DNA of 64,000 nt from Natribaculum luteum (GCF_023008545.1 NZ_CP095397.1:3151199-3215198); one strand, 5' to 3'. Numbered from the stretch's first letter, positions 42,242 through 51,399 are shown. Made by a program: numbers and translations. The notes: generated by a model from the letters alone, not told the origin.

Positions 42242-44026
42242 ATGAGCAACATCGCCGACACGGACGAGGACGTGGAGGTAAGCGACGACGGGTTGACCGT
42301 TCGAAAAGCATTCGTAGCGGACGAGTTTCCAGTTCCCGCGATTCGCTTCGAGATCGACTCAGAACGCGACGTTCCGGTTTCCTTTCGGCTGTCCGAACCG
42401 ATCCCCGAGTCGTTCCCGATGGACAACGTCGGGTTTCACCCGGAGTATCACAGCGACGACTGGACGGCCTTCCAGGACAACCACGTGGAGTTTACCGGGA
42501 CGGTCGACCCCGACGACTCCCTCGTGACAGTCTACGGCATCCGCCTCGGTGACGAGGACGACGCGGGCGACTTCCTGACCGAACCCACCATCGAGGACGT
42601 CCACACGGACGACGAAGTCTCACCCGACGCGGCGTCGGACGCCGAGGAGGTCGACGACACGACGATCGAGGACATCATCTCGGACGACCGAAACCAGGTC
42701 GTCAAAGACATGCTCAGCGGCGAGTCCGACTCGGTTCCCGGCCTCGACGTCGAATCGACGGACGAATCGACTGCTGACGACACAGAAGACGAATCGTTCG
42801 ACGACGCCGAGGACCTCGACCTCGACCTGGATGGCATCGACACCGACCCCGTCGACATCGACGAGGAGAGCGATGACGAGGACGACGTCCCCGACATCGA
42901 ACTCGGATTCGGCGAAGACGAGATTCCGGACGTCGACTTCGAAGACGAGGAAAGCGACGACGAGAGCGAGGAAGAGGAGCCAGAGATCGACCTCGACGTC
43001 GACGAGAGCGAGGAAGAGGAGCCGGAGATCGACCTCGACGTCGACAAGAGCGAGGAGAAGGAGCCGGAGATCGACCTCGACGTCGACGAAAGTGAGGAAG
43101 AGGAGCCAGAGATCGACCTCGGCGTCGACGAAAGCGAGGAAGAGGAGCCAGAGATCGACCTCGGCGTCGACGAAAGCGAGGAAGAGGAGCCAGAGATCGA
43201 CCTCGGCGTCGACGAAAGCGAGGAAGAGGAGCCAGAGATCGACCTCGGCGTCGACGAAAGCGAGGAAGAGGAGCCAGAGATCGACCTCGGCGTCGACGAA
43301 AGCGAGGAAGAGGAGCCAGAGATCGACCTCGACGTCGACAAGAGCGAGGAGAAGGAGCCGGAGATCGACCTCGGCGTCGACGACGAGAGCGAGGAAGAGG
43401 AGCCAGAGATCGACGACGCGGACGACGAGCACACGACGGACGAAGACGACGCAGCGTCTGCAGCCGAACCCACGCCGACGCCGCCGGCCGAACCGGTCGG
43501 CGTTCGACTCGCCGAGGAGATTCGCGACGGTCGAATCGACGACGAGGACCTCGAGGTGCTCCGGTCCGAACTCGACCTCGGACCGGCACCGAGCGAGATC
43601 GCGAAGATCGACCACCTGCAGTCTCGCATCGAGGAAGTCGCCGCCTACGCCGACGCCATCGAACGGTTCCTCGACGAGAACGGGACCGGCGACCAGCTCA
43701 TCCAGGAGTTCAAAGACGAACTGGCATCGTTCGAATCCGACCTCGCGTCGATGGACGACCGACTCGAGGAGACCGAATCGGAGGTCGACGACCTCGAGGA
43801 ACGAACCGACGCCGTCGAGTCGGACCTCGAGGCGACCGACGAGCGCATCGACGCCGTCGACGAGGACCTCGTGGCGGTCGGAGACGACGTCGACGATCTC
43901 ACAGACGAGTTCGAGGACCTCGAGGACGACGTCGACGACCTCGAGTCGAATCTCGAGGAAGTTCGCGAAGACGTCACCGACATCGTCGAGTGGCGGGACG
44001 AACTCGGCTCGATGTTTTCAGGGTGA
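42242..44026 (+). CDS. Acidic tandem-repeat protein with C-terminal coiled coil
   Basis: A 594-residue, extremely acidic protein starting at ATG 42242 (MSNIADTDEDVEVSDDG); a GTG three codons upstream is an alternative. Three parts are seen. Residues 1-120 look like a small beta-rich domain (LTVRKAFVADEFPVPAIRFE). Residues about 241-395 are eleven tandem 14-residue repeats of the type ESEEEEPEIDLGVD. Residues about 425-594 are helical, with long heptad-like coiled coil (LEETESEVDDLEERTDAVES). No membrane segment or signal peptide is present. A TATA-like CATTTATGG lies about 28 bp upstream. Function unknown; a cytoplasmic scaffold or structural role is a guess. Confidence 0.75.
   Translation: MSNIADTDEDVEVSDDGLTVRKAFVADEFPVPAIRFEIDSERDVPVSFRLSEPIPESFPMDNVGFHPEYHSDDWTAFQDNHVEFTGTVDPDDSLVTVYGIRLGDEDDAGDFLTEPTIEDVHTDDEVSPDAASDAEEVDDTTIEDIISDDRNQVVKDMLSGESDSVPGLDVESTDESTADDTEDESFDDAEDLDLDLDGIDTDPVDIDEESDDEDDVPDIELGFGEDEIPDVDFEDEESDDESEEEEPEIDLDVDESEEEEPEIDLDVDKSEEKEPEIDLDVDESEEEEPEIDLGVDESEEEEPEIDLGVDESEEEEPEIDLGVDESEEEEPEIDLGVDESEEEEPEIDLGVDESEEEEPEIDLDVDKSEEKEPEIDLGVDDESEEEEPEIDDADDEHTTDEDDAASAAEPTPTPPAEPVGVRLAEEIRDGRIDDEDLEVLRSELDLGPAPSEIAKIDHLQSRIEEVAAYADAIERFLDENGTGDQLIQEFKDELASFESDLASMDDRLEETESEVDDLEERTDAVESDLEATDERIDAVDEDLVAVGDDVDDLTDEFEDLEDDVDDLESNLEEVREDVTDIVEWRDELGSMFSG
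42962..43426 (+). repeat. Eleven tandem 42-bp repeats inside the acidic protein gene
   Basis: Each unit encodes ESEEEEPEIDL(D/G)VD. Units 4-8 are identical in protein sequence and nearly identical in DNA, while units 3 and 10 share a KSEEKEPEIDL variant and unit 10 has one extra codon. The reuse of the K variant near both ends suggests block duplication followed by expansion of the central unit. Such an array should vary in copy number between strains. Confidence 0.9.
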
Positions 44027-44153
44027 GCGGTCGCCGAGCGTAACTGGTTGTGCGGTTTGCCGGGCCTGGCCCGGTAACTTGCGACTCGCGTACGGCCGAC
44101 AGGAGACGCCCGAAACGCAACGCGTTTAGGCGTACGCCCTCGATTACTGCCCG

Positions 44154-45077
44154 ATGGGCGAGACGATTCCAGTAGCAGTCCCACGAAAAGGGCGTCCGCT
44201 CGAGTCGGTGTTCGATCGGCTGGCACGCCGGCTCGACGTCGCGTCGCTCGCGGACGACGTCATTTCGACGCTTCGACACGAGAAGGCCGTCACGAAAGGA
44301 ACGCTCGAGGCGGAGACCGACGACGTGTACCATCGTCTCGCTACCTACAGTAACGTCGACGATCCGACTGAACCGGAGTATACCCTCGTCCGCGACGACC
44401 GCGCCGGCAAGCCGCGTCGAATCGTCTTCGACAGCGTGAACGTGCCGATCGCCGGCATCCCCGGCGTCCCGGATGGCACCGTGTTACAGCTCGTCGGGAG
44501 AGAGGAGCCGTTTCGCGCGCTCCGGACCCACGAGTTCGCCCTCGCGTTCGACAGTGCGGACCTGATCCTGGAGGAGGTCGTCGACCTCCGCCCGGAGCCG
44601 CTCGATCAGATCGCAGACCTCAACGCTCGGATCGATCCGTCGGAGACCGACGTCCGGGTCGTGACGGGTCTGGGCGATACGGTGTATCACACACTGATGG
44701 CGACGCCGGAGACCGTACCGTCCTCGACGTCGCTCGATCGTGACTTCCTCGAGGAGTACACCGGGCCGCTGTGTATCGTGCCGCGATACGAGCGGCTCGT
44801 CCAGGCCGTCCTCGGGACGAGGGCGCTCGACGGCGTGACGTTCGAGTACCCTCCGACGAACGTCGAGGAGGAGGCGGCGATCGCGGAGACCGGACTGGGC
44901 GTCTACCTGACAGTGACGGGGTCCACCGCACGTGAGCACGGTCTGGTTCTCGGTGATCGCCTGTTTCCAAGCGAGACCGTGTTGATGGAGAATACGGTCG
45001 AGCGCTCGAGCGTCGTCGACGGCGTTCGGTCGCTGCTCGCCACGCCAGAGGTGGAGACGGCGCTGGCGCTCGAGTAA
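44154..45077 (+). CDS. HisG-like (ATP phosphoribosyltransferase-like) protein
   Basis: A 307-residue protein beginning IPVAVPRKGRPLESVFDRLA, which resembles the N-terminal strand and loop of HisG (usually VPNKGR). A second similarity is the region FALAFDSADLILEEVVDL, and RVVTGLGDTVYHTLMATP at the position of the HisG catalytic loop. The protein lacks other clear HisG motifs, so it may be a paralogue binding a different nucleotide or phosphosugar. No his genes are adjacent. Treat the name as fold-level only. Confidence 0.6.
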   Translation: MGETIPVAVPRKGRPLESVFDRLARRLDVASLADDVISTLRHEKAVTKGTLEAETDDVYHRLATYSNVDDPTEPEYTLVRDDRAGKPRRIVFDSVNVPIAGIPGVPDGTVLQLVGREEPFRALRTHEFALAFDSADLILEEVVDLRPEPLDQIADLNARIDPSETDVRVVTGLGDTVYHTLMATPETVPSSTSLDRDFLEEYTGPLCIVPRYERLVQAVLGTRALDGVTFEYPPTNVEEEAAIAETGLGVYLTVTGSTAREHGLVLGDRLFPSETVLMENTVERSSVVDGVRSLLATPEVETALALE

Positions 45078-45519
45078 TCGATCGCCCCCGCTGCCCGGTC
45101 TGTCCTGGCGTCGCTTCTCGCTGCCGAGTAGGACCCGCTCTCGGTGCTACCCTGGGCGTACCGGCGGCCGGTTTCCCGTTCCATCATACTACTGAGTCTC
45201 ACGGCACAGTTCGTCACTGCTGGAACCGGACACTGTATGGCAATCGTACCGGGAGTAGCCGACGTCTCATCTCCTCGAAACTGACTCTTACAGCCAACGT
45301 GGCACGTCGTAGACTGTCCGCACAGTCTGGCTTGACGACGGATCTGGGGCTGATCGCTCGACGAGCAGCGACGCTGACGTCGGTCCTCGGTCGAACTGGG
45401 CGGGCTATACGTGTGGATCGTCGCAGGTGTACGTCACGTCTCCACGCGCGGTCGACCGTGGGACGGTCGGGCCCCCATAACAATGAGGGGAGATGGATTC
45501 GGAGTCGATACGGTCTCGC
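45078..45519. other. Intergenic region (442 bp) upstream of the glycan region
   Basis: No protein-like ORF is visible. Near its end is a perfect hairpin-forming repeat CGACCGT-GGG-ACGGTCG at 45453-45469, followed by a C-rich/G-rich pair around 45470-45490 (CCCCCATAACAATGAGGGG). This could be a transcription or translation control element for the lipoprotein gene at 45520. Confidence 0.45.
45453..45469. repeat. Inverted repeat, seven-base arms, GGG loop
   Basis: CGACCGT-GGG-ACGGTCG lies 51-67 bp before the lipoprotein start at 45520. It is a perfect palindrome arm to arm. It may act as an mRNA hairpin or protein-binding site; no U-run follows, so it is not an obvious terminator. Confidence 0.4.
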
Positions 45520-46803
45520 ATGAAACGACGTACATACCTCGCGACTGCGTCGACGACCGCCGCGATCGCGATCGCCGGCTGCGCGGGCGGTATTGGAACG
45601 ACGGACGACACCGACGACCCCGACGAACCGAACGAGTCGGACGGCAACGAAACCGACGGTGACGGCGACGATCCCAGCGGTGACGACGACCTGCCGGAGA
45701 TGGTCGGCACCTTCGACGACTTCGAGGACCTGAGCGCGTGGGAGGCTGTCGCCGGTTCGCTCGAGGCGGACAGCGAGCGCATGTCGATGGGGTCTCAGTC
45801 GGCCCACCTGTCGATGGCCGAGTCCGAGACCCAGGCCAGAATCGTCCGCGAACTGTCCGAGCCGATCGACGTCGAGGGCGTCGTCCCCGGCCTGGCGCTC
45901 TCGACCGACAGTTCGACGAACGTGGTGATCCAGCTCCAGGACGCCGGCGGTGACTTCCACCAGTTCCTTCAGTACACCTACGATGGACAGCCGTTCGTCA
46001 GGCAAAACTTCGGACACACGGAGGTCACCGGTGACGTCGACCTCAACGAGATCACCGAGATCCACATCACCTTCTCGGGTGGCGACGACAACGAGAGTCA
46101 CCTCTGGGTCGACGACTTGCACTTCGTCCCCGGGGTCGAAGACGGCCGGGTGATGGTGCAGTTCCAGGGCGGGTTCGAGTCGGATTACACGCACGCGTTC
46201 CCGATCATGGAAGAGTACGACCTGACTGGAGCGACGTTCGTCGCTCCCGAGAGGATTCGCATCACCGACGAGGCGAGCGGCGATCGGATGACCGAGGACC
46301 AACTGGCCGAACTCGTGGACGCTGGCTGGTCGCTCGGCACCGTCGGTGCGCGAGGTCTCCAGCTACACCGGGTCGACTCCGACCAGGTCGAATCGGATAT
46401 CCTCGATCCCCTCGCGTGGTTCGAGGACAAAGGCTACGACGACGCGCAGTACTTCGCGTTCCCCGGCGGCCGGTACGACCCGGAGATGTACGAACTCGTC
46501 GGGGAGAACTACGATCTCGGCTTCGCGGGACGGTACATGTCACAGGGATGGGCGAGCAACCGGCTCAACATCACGCGCATCTCCGCGGATGCGGGCCAGC
46601 GAAACCTCAACGCTGACCAGCTGGTCGACATCCTCGACTGGACGGCCGAACACGGCGGTATCACGACGATCGTCTTCTACAAGATGGACCAGGAAGACGC
46701 CTCGGCGCTCGAGGCGATGGCCTCGCGTCTCGCGGAACACCGGTCTGCGGGTGATCTCGAGTTGATCACGCCGGGCGAGATCGCCAACGAGTACGTTCCC
46801 TGA
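45520..46803 (+). CDS. Polysaccharide-deacetylase-like lipoprotein, probably non-catalytic
   Basis: A 427-residue exported lipoprotein: MKRRTYLATASTTAAIAIAG then Cys (lipobox AIAGCAGG), with a twin-arginine start; an upstream ATG at 45493 is in frame but unneeded. An acidic linker (residues 25-65) leads to a jelly-roll-like region (about 70-210, FDDFEDLSAWEAVAGSLEAD) of carbohydrate-binding type, then a NodB-like barrel (about 213-427). In the barrel the usual Asp-Asp metal motif reads FQGGFESDY and the HxxxH motif is replaced by ARGLQLHRVD, so the metal site looks lost. A glycan-binding role at the cell surface is the best guess. Confidence 0.78.
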   Translation: MKRRTYLATASTTAAIAIAGCAGGIGTTDDTDDPDEPNESDGNETDGDGDDPSGDDDLPEMVGTFDDFEDLSAWEAVAGSLEADSERMSMGSQSAHLSMAESETQARIVRELSEPIDVEGVVPGLALSTDSSTNVVIQLQDAGGDFHQFLQYTYDGQPFVRQNFGHTEVTGDVDLNEITEIHITFSGGDDNESHLWVDDLHFVPGVEDGRVMVQFQGGFESDYTHAFPIMEEYDLTGATFVAPERIRITDEASGDRMTEDQLAELVDAGWSLGTVGARGLQLHRVDSDQVESDILDPLAWFEDKGYDDAQYFAFPGGRYDPEMYELVGENYDLGFAGRYMSQGWASNRLNITRISADAGQRNLNADQLVDILDWTAEHGGITTIVFYKMDQEDASALEAMASRLAEHRSAGDLELITPGEIANEYVP

Positions 46804-46948
46804 ACCGGGCCGTTCGTCGTGTACAGCTGACAGTCGCGCCGTCATCGAAGTAACAGCGCCCTAACTCTCGTTTTTACGGTGAACGTACGGAAGGCTGCTA
46901 TTTACTAAACCCTTCTTTCTAAAAGCATCTGAAGGGTTCAAAACAGTC

Positions 46949-47980
46949 ATGTATAAAGGTGAAACAGTCGGCGTCGTGGTCCCTGCGTACAACGAGGCAG
47001 GGTTCGTCGGCGAGGTCATCGAAACCCTTCCACCGTTCGTCGACCGAGCGTACGTCGTCGACGACCGATCGACCGACGACACGTGGCAGGAGATCCAGCG
47101 GACCGCGGATCGCGTCAACAATCGATCGGAGACCGTCTACTCCAACCAGATTCACGCCGACGGCGGCCAGGTGTTTTCGCCGCGAATCGAGGCGATTCGC
47201 CACGACCGAAATCGAGGCGTCGGCGGCGCGATCAAGACGGGGTACGCGCGGGCGTGTGAGGACGGAATGGACGTCGTCGCGGTGATCAACGGCGACGGAC
47301 AGATGGACCCGTCGATCCTCGATCGGATCATCGATCCGGTCGTCGAGGGACGGGCCGAGTACGCGAAAGGAAACCGACTGTCGAGTCGCGAACACCGCGA
47401 GGGAATGTCAACCTGGCGACTGTTCGGCAACACGGTGCTCACTTTCCTCACGAAGTTCGTCAGCGGTTACTGGCGGATGAACGATCCCCAGAACGGCTAC
47501 ACCGCGATTTCCGCACGCGCACTCGAGACGATCGACGTCGATCGCCTCTACGACGGGTACGGGTTCTGTAACGATCTGCTGGTCCACCTGAACGTCCACG
47601 ATATGCGCATCGAGGACGTCGAGATGGAGTCACAGTACGGGGACGAGACCAGCCACATCAGGTACTCGACGTTCGTTCCGAAACTCTCGTGGCTGCTGTT
47701 ACAGCGGTCGATCTGGCGGTACAATACCAAGTACGTCGTCGCCGACTTCCACCCGCTCGTCTTCCTGCTCGCACTGGGACTTGCGGGTGCGGGCGCCGGC
47801 GTCTTCTTCGCCGGTTGGTCGCTGGCGTCGGCCGGCGTCGTCTCAGTTCAGGGAATGCTGTCAGTCATCGTGATATTGCTCAGCGGCCTGTTCGTCACGC
47901 TCGCGATGGTCTTCGACCGCCTCGCGAACGAGCGACTGCAACCGCGCGTGAACGAGCCCGTCGGGAGGGGTGATCGATGA
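46949..47980 (+). CDS. GT2-family glycosyltransferase (dolichol-phosphate sugar synthase-like)
   Basis: A 343-residue glycosyltransferase. The GT-A domain starts VGVVVPAYNEAGFVGEVIE and has the nucleotide-sugar motifs VVDDRSTDDT and the DxD-type INGDGQMDP (about residues 112-120); acceptor motif NDPQNGYTAISA follows. Two C-terminal membrane helices (about residues 268-290 and 300-322) anchor it. This layout is that of DPM1/AglJ-like enzymes that load a sugar on dolichyl phosphate. An insertion (RSETVYSNQIHADGGQVFSP) lies in the N-terminal third. It overlaps the next gene by ATGA. Confidence 0.87.
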   Translation: MYKGETVGVVVPAYNEAGFVGEVIETLPPFVDRAYVVDDRSTDDTWQEIQRTADRVNNRSETVYSNQIHADGGQVFSPRIEAIRHDRNRGVGGAIKTGYARACEDGMDVVAVINGDGQMDPSILDRIIDPVVEGRAEYAKGNRLSSREHREGMSTWRLFGNTVLTFLTKFVSGYWRMNDPQNGYTAISARALETIDVDRLYDGYGFCNDLLVHLNVHDMRIEDVEMESQYGDETSHIRYSTFVPKLSWLLLQRSIWRYNTKYVVADFHPLVFLLALGLAGAGAGVFFAGWSLASAGVVSVQGMLSVIVILLSGLFVTLAMVFDRLANERLQPRVNEPVGRGDR

Positions 47981-49035
47981 ACGTCCTCTCTGTCGTCGGT
48001 GCCCGGCCACAGTTCGTCAAGGCCGCCGCGGTCTCACAGCGGTTGCGTCCGCGCCACGACGAGACACTCGTCCACACCGGCCAACACTACGATCCGGAAC
48101 TCTCGAGGGTATTCTTCGAGGAACTCGAACTCGACGAACCGGACTACAATCTCGAGGTCGGGTCGGGCCCGCACGCCCGCCAGACCGCGGAGATGATGGC
48201 CAGACTCGAGCGGATCGTCACCGACGAGCGTCCCGACGTCGTGCTCGTCTACGGCGACACGAACTCGACGCTCGCGGGTGCGCTCGTGGCCGCGAAGACG
48301 TCGCCGTCGCTCGCTCACGTCGAGGCCGGCCTCCGATCGGGCGACATGAGGATGCCCGAGGAGGTCAACCGGATCCTCACCGATCACTGTTCGGATCTCC
48401 TCTTTGCACCCAGTCGAGACGCCGCGCGCACCCTCGAGCGCGAGGGGATCGCCGACGGCGTCTCGGTGCCCGGTGACGTGATGTACGACACGCTCCTGGA
48501 GGTCCGCGATCGACTGGACGCGGTCGACCCCGACGGGATCGACGTTCCCGACGAGTACGTGCTCGCGACGGTCCATCGAGCTGGAAACACGGACGATCCG
48601 GACCGACTCTCGGAGATCGTCGACGGCCTGTGCCGGATCCCGCAACCGGTCGTCTTCCCTGCCCACCCGCGCACGGTCGACGCCCTCCACGAACACGGCC
48701 TCTGGGCGCGGGCGGCCGAGGGGATCGACGTCGTCGACCCCGCCGGCTACCTGACGTTCGTCCAACTCGTCAGCGAGGCCGACTGCGTCGCGACGGACTC
48801 CGGCGGCGTCCAGAAGGAGGCGTTCTACCTGGACACGCCGTGTGTCACGTTGCGCGAGACGACGGAGTGGCGAGAGACGGTCGAGGCGGGCTGGAACGTC
48901 CTCGTCGGCGCGGACGCGGGACGGATCGTCGACGCCGTCTACACCGCTGCCGATCCACCGTCGAAGCCGGACCTCTACGGGAACGGCAACGCAGCGGAGC
49001 GAATCGTCGCCGAACTCGAGCGGGAGGTCGAGTGA
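47977..49035 (+). CDS. wecB: UDP-N-acetylglucosamine 2-epimerase (non-hydrolysing)
   Basis: A 352-residue GT-B-fold epimerase interconverting UDP-GlcNAc and UDP-ManNAc. Motifs: VVGARPQFVKAAAVS (N terminus), TGQHYDPELS, VYGDTNSTLAGAL, HVEAGLRSGDMRMPEEVNR, and SGGVQKEAFYLDTPCVTLRE near the C terminus. The start overlaps the GT2 stop. It supplies a ManNAc-type precursor for the surface glycan encoded around it; no UDP-ManNAc dehydrogenase is in the window. Confidence 0.92.
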   Translation: MNVLSVVGARPQFVKAAAVSQRLRPRHDETLVHTGQHYDPELSRVFFEELELDEPDYNLEVGSGPHARQTAEMMARLERIVTDERPDVVLVYGDTNSTLAGALVAAKTSPSLAHVEAGLRSGDMRMPEEVNRILTDHCSDLLFAPSRDAARTLEREGIADGVSVPGDVMYDTLLEVRDRLDAVDPDGIDVPDEYVLATVHRAGNTDDPDRLSEIVDGLCRIPQPVVFPAHPRTVDALHEHGLWARAAEGIDVVDPAGYLTFVQLVSEADCVATDSGGVQKEAFYLDTPCVTLRETTEWRETVEAGWNVLVGADAGRIVDAVYTAADPPSKPDLYGNGNAAERIVAELEREVE

Positions 49036-49037
49036 AC

Positions 49038-50042
49038 ATGGACGACGGGCCCCGCTCACGGACGACGATCGATCTGCCCGACGAGTGTCGGCGAGAGCGA
49101 TCCCCGCTACCGTCGGACGCGTCGTTCGCCCTCTGTCTCACTCACGACGTCGACCGGCCGTACAAAGGAATCCGGTCGCTGTACTACGCGACCCAGGAAC
49201 GGCCGACGTACCACCTGCGGACCGCGCTCTCGTCGACGAACCCCTACTGGCAGTTCGAGGAGATCGCGGCGCTCGAGGATCGCCTGGGCGTTCGGTCCGC
49301 CTTCTACTTCCTGAACGAACAGCACCTGCTTTCCGACCGGCCGGTCGGCGACTGGCTCTCCCCGACGAACTGGGTCCAACACCTCGGTCGGTACGACATC
49401 ACCGCTCCCGAGATCGTCGACGCGGTCCGGAAACTCGACGCCGGCGGGTGGGAAGTCGGCCTCCACGGGTCGTACCACTCCCCGGACGACCGCAACCGGC
49501 TCCGCGAAGAGAAAGCGCAACTCGAGGCCGTTCTCGGCCGCCCGGTCGTGGGCGGGCGACAACACTACCTCCGACTCTCGGTGCCCGACACCTGGCGTCA
49601 CCACCGGGCCGTCGGGCTTCGCTACGACGCCAGTCTCGGCTCGAGTACGGACGTCGGTTTCCACGACGGCTACCGACCGCTCCGTCCGTTCGGCGACGAC
49701 TTCCTCGTGTTTCCCCTGACAATCATGGAGGAGGCACTCCCGGACCCCGGCACGCAGTTCGACGACGCCAGGGCCGCGTGTGAACGACTGATGCTCGAGG
49801 CAGCGGCCAACGACGCCGTCGTGACGGCCCTCTGGCACCCGCGCTATTTCAACGAACGGGAGTTTCCGGGGTACCGGAAGCTCTACCGCTGGCTCGTCGA
49901 ACGGGCGCTCGAACTCGACGCGTGGGTCGGGCCACCCCGGGACCTCTACCGGGAGTTCGCTTCCGAACCGGAAGCGACGCCCGTCGGTACGAACGCGAAC
50001 GCAGACGATCGCACGCCAATCGAGACAAACTCGACCGAATAA
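49038..50042 (+). CDS. Polysaccharide deacetylase (NodB-like), catalytically plausible
   Basis: A 334-residue cytoplasmic-looking protein. The NodB motif 1 is LCLTHDVDRPY (about residues 31-41), and motif 2 is GLHGSYHSPDD (about residues 141-151), giving the Asp and two His that bind the metal, unlike the degenerate lipoprotein at 45520. A later conserved stretch is LWHPRYF. Start: ATG at 49038, with an in-frame GTG at 49032 that overlaps the wecB stop (GTGA) as an alternative. It probably deacetylates an amino sugar of the glycan or its precursor. Confidence 0.84.
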   Translation: MDDGPRSRTTIDLPDECRRERSPLPSDASFALCLTHDVDRPYKGIRSLYYATQERPTYHLRTALSSTNPYWQFEEIAALEDRLGVRSAFYFLNEQHLLSDRPVGDWLSPTNWVQHLGRYDITAPEIVDAVRKLDAGGWEVGLHGSYHSPDDRNRLREEKAQLEAVLGRPVVGGRQHYLRLSVPDTWRHHRAVGLRYDASLGSSTDVGFHDGYRPLRPFGDDFLVFPLTIMEEALPDPGTQFDDARAACERLMLEAAANDAVVTALWHPRYFNEREFPGYRKLYRWLVERALELDAWVGPPRDLYREFASEPEATPVGTNANADDRTPIETNSTE

Positions 50043-50046
50043 CGCC

Positions 50047-51390
50047 ATGAGAGGAACAGCACTCATCGTCGCGATAGTGATCGTCACGTCGACGATCGGT
50101 GGAATCGCCGCTGGAACGCATCACCCTGCAGTCGCCGAGCCGGGTTCCGCGGACGTCGCCGCCGCACAGACGGCCGACTCCTACGTCGTCGAACAGGGAT
50201 CGTTCTGCGAACCGATCGAACCGCTGTCGTCCGGCGAGACGGTCGAGGAGTTCTACGACTACCGGAACCACGAGACGCATCCGCCGTCGGTCGACCGACT
50301 GTACAGCTCCTACGGCACCACCCACCTCCAGGAGGACGACACCAGTCAGCTCTTCCTCCACGAGGGGCCAAACGGCACGAGTCTCGTCGTCGTCAACGAT
50401 CGACTCGACGGCAACACCGGCGGCGGTGCGGCCACGTTCGAGTTCGTCGGGCTGCCTCGAGAGGCCGAGTGGGTCGTCCAGGACGACGACTACTCGGGCG
50501 CGACGGCGACGTTCGACGCCGGCGACGGCTGGGCGTCCGCGTCGTGGATCTGGACGCAGCACCGGACCGACGGCGGAGCGATCCGTGGTGGACTCGACGG
50601 CCAGTTCGCCGTGACGATCCATCCAGCGTTCAACGACGACGCCGAGTTCGACCCCGCCGATGACGATACCGTCGTCGGTGGCGACATCACCGACTGGGAC
50701 GTGCTCTCGGGCAGCGCCGAGAACCCCGACCGGACGTCGCTTCCGTCGCTCGAGGAGCCGGTGACCATCCGCTCTGGAACGTGCGACGACCCCTCGATCA
50801 CGTACGACCAGACCGACGACGGACTCACTGCGACCGTCGGTGACGGCGACGACGGCGATCAGGTCTTCCTCCGGCCCTCGTCCGGGCCGGACGACGGCGT
50901 CAGGTTCGAGCAGGTCGGCGTGACGACCGAAGGCGAACCGTTCTCGGTCACGTTCGCGGATCGCCACACGGAATCGGCCCCGGACGACGCCGAGACGCTC
51001 TCCTCGCTGACCGTCACCGGCGACGGCACACCCGAGGAGACCGAGACGACGATCGTCTTCAGCGTCGAGAAAGACCGACTCGAGGAGAGCGGCGTCGAAC
51101 CGGAGGACCTCGCACTGTACGAACGGGCGGGCGACGAGTGGCGACAGGTACCGACGTCGGTCCACGACGAATCGAACGAGTCCTACCAGTTCGTCGCGGA
51201 GGGCTCGACTGTCTCGTCGCTGGCCGTCGCCGAACAGCGACAGAACCTCGAATCGAGCGGCGGGACGGGGGGGAGCTCGACAGGTGGCGAGGACGACCCC
51301 GAATCTATGCGAGGGTTCGGGATCGTCGGGAGCGTCGGCGCGCTGCTGGCGATCGTCTGGCTATGGACGACGAGAAGGAGCAGCGAGTAG
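50047..51390 (+). CDS. Exported cell-surface protein with C-terminal anchor helix
   Basis: A 447-residue protein. A Sec signal peptide (residues 1-22, ALIVAIVIVTSTIGGIAAG) is followed by a long acidic extracellular part. Residues about 330-395 (IVFSVEKDRLEESGVEPEDL to VAEGSTVSSLAV) resemble the PGF-pre-PGF repeat found before archaeosortase sorting signals. The C terminus is a Gly/Ser-rich linker, then RGFGIVGSVGALLAIVWLW and a basic tail. This resembles a PGF-CTERM signal but with Arg in place of Pro, so processing by ArtA is uncertain. Its stop is 9 bp from a convergent gene. Confidence 0.75.
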   Translation: MRGTALIVAIVIVTSTIGGIAAGTHHPAVAEPGSADVAAAQTADSYVVEQGSFCEPIEPLSSGETVEEFYDYRNHETHPPSVDRLYSSYGTTHLQEDDTSQLFLHEGPNGTSLVVVNDRLDGNTGGGAATFEFVGLPREAEWVVQDDDYSGATATFDAGDGWASASWIWTQHRTDGGAIRGGLDGQFAVTIHPAFNDDAEFDPADDDTVVGGDITDWDVLSGSAENPDRTSLPSLEEPVTIRSGTCDDPSITYDQTDDGLTATVGDGDDGDQVFLRPSSGPDDGVRFEQVGVTTEGEPFSVTFADRHTESAPDDAETLSSLTVTGDGTPEETETTIVFSVEKDRLEESGVEPEDLALYERAGDEWRQVPTSVHDESNESYQFVAEGSTVSSLAVAEQRQNLESSGGTGGSSTGGEDDPESMRGFGIVGSVGALLAIVWLWTTRRSSE

Positions 51391-51399
51391 ACGACCTGG

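Noticed and set aside
42962-43426. Regular 42-bp repeats as a possible CRISPR array
   Set aside because: Units are contiguous with no spacers, all in frame within a gene, and no cas genes are present.
42532-43629. Antisense frames with serine-rich or leucine-rich repeats under the acidic repeat gene
   Set aside because: They are the reverse reading of the 42-bp repeat array; the plus-strand frame has an ATG, TATA box, acidic composition and a coiled-coil end.
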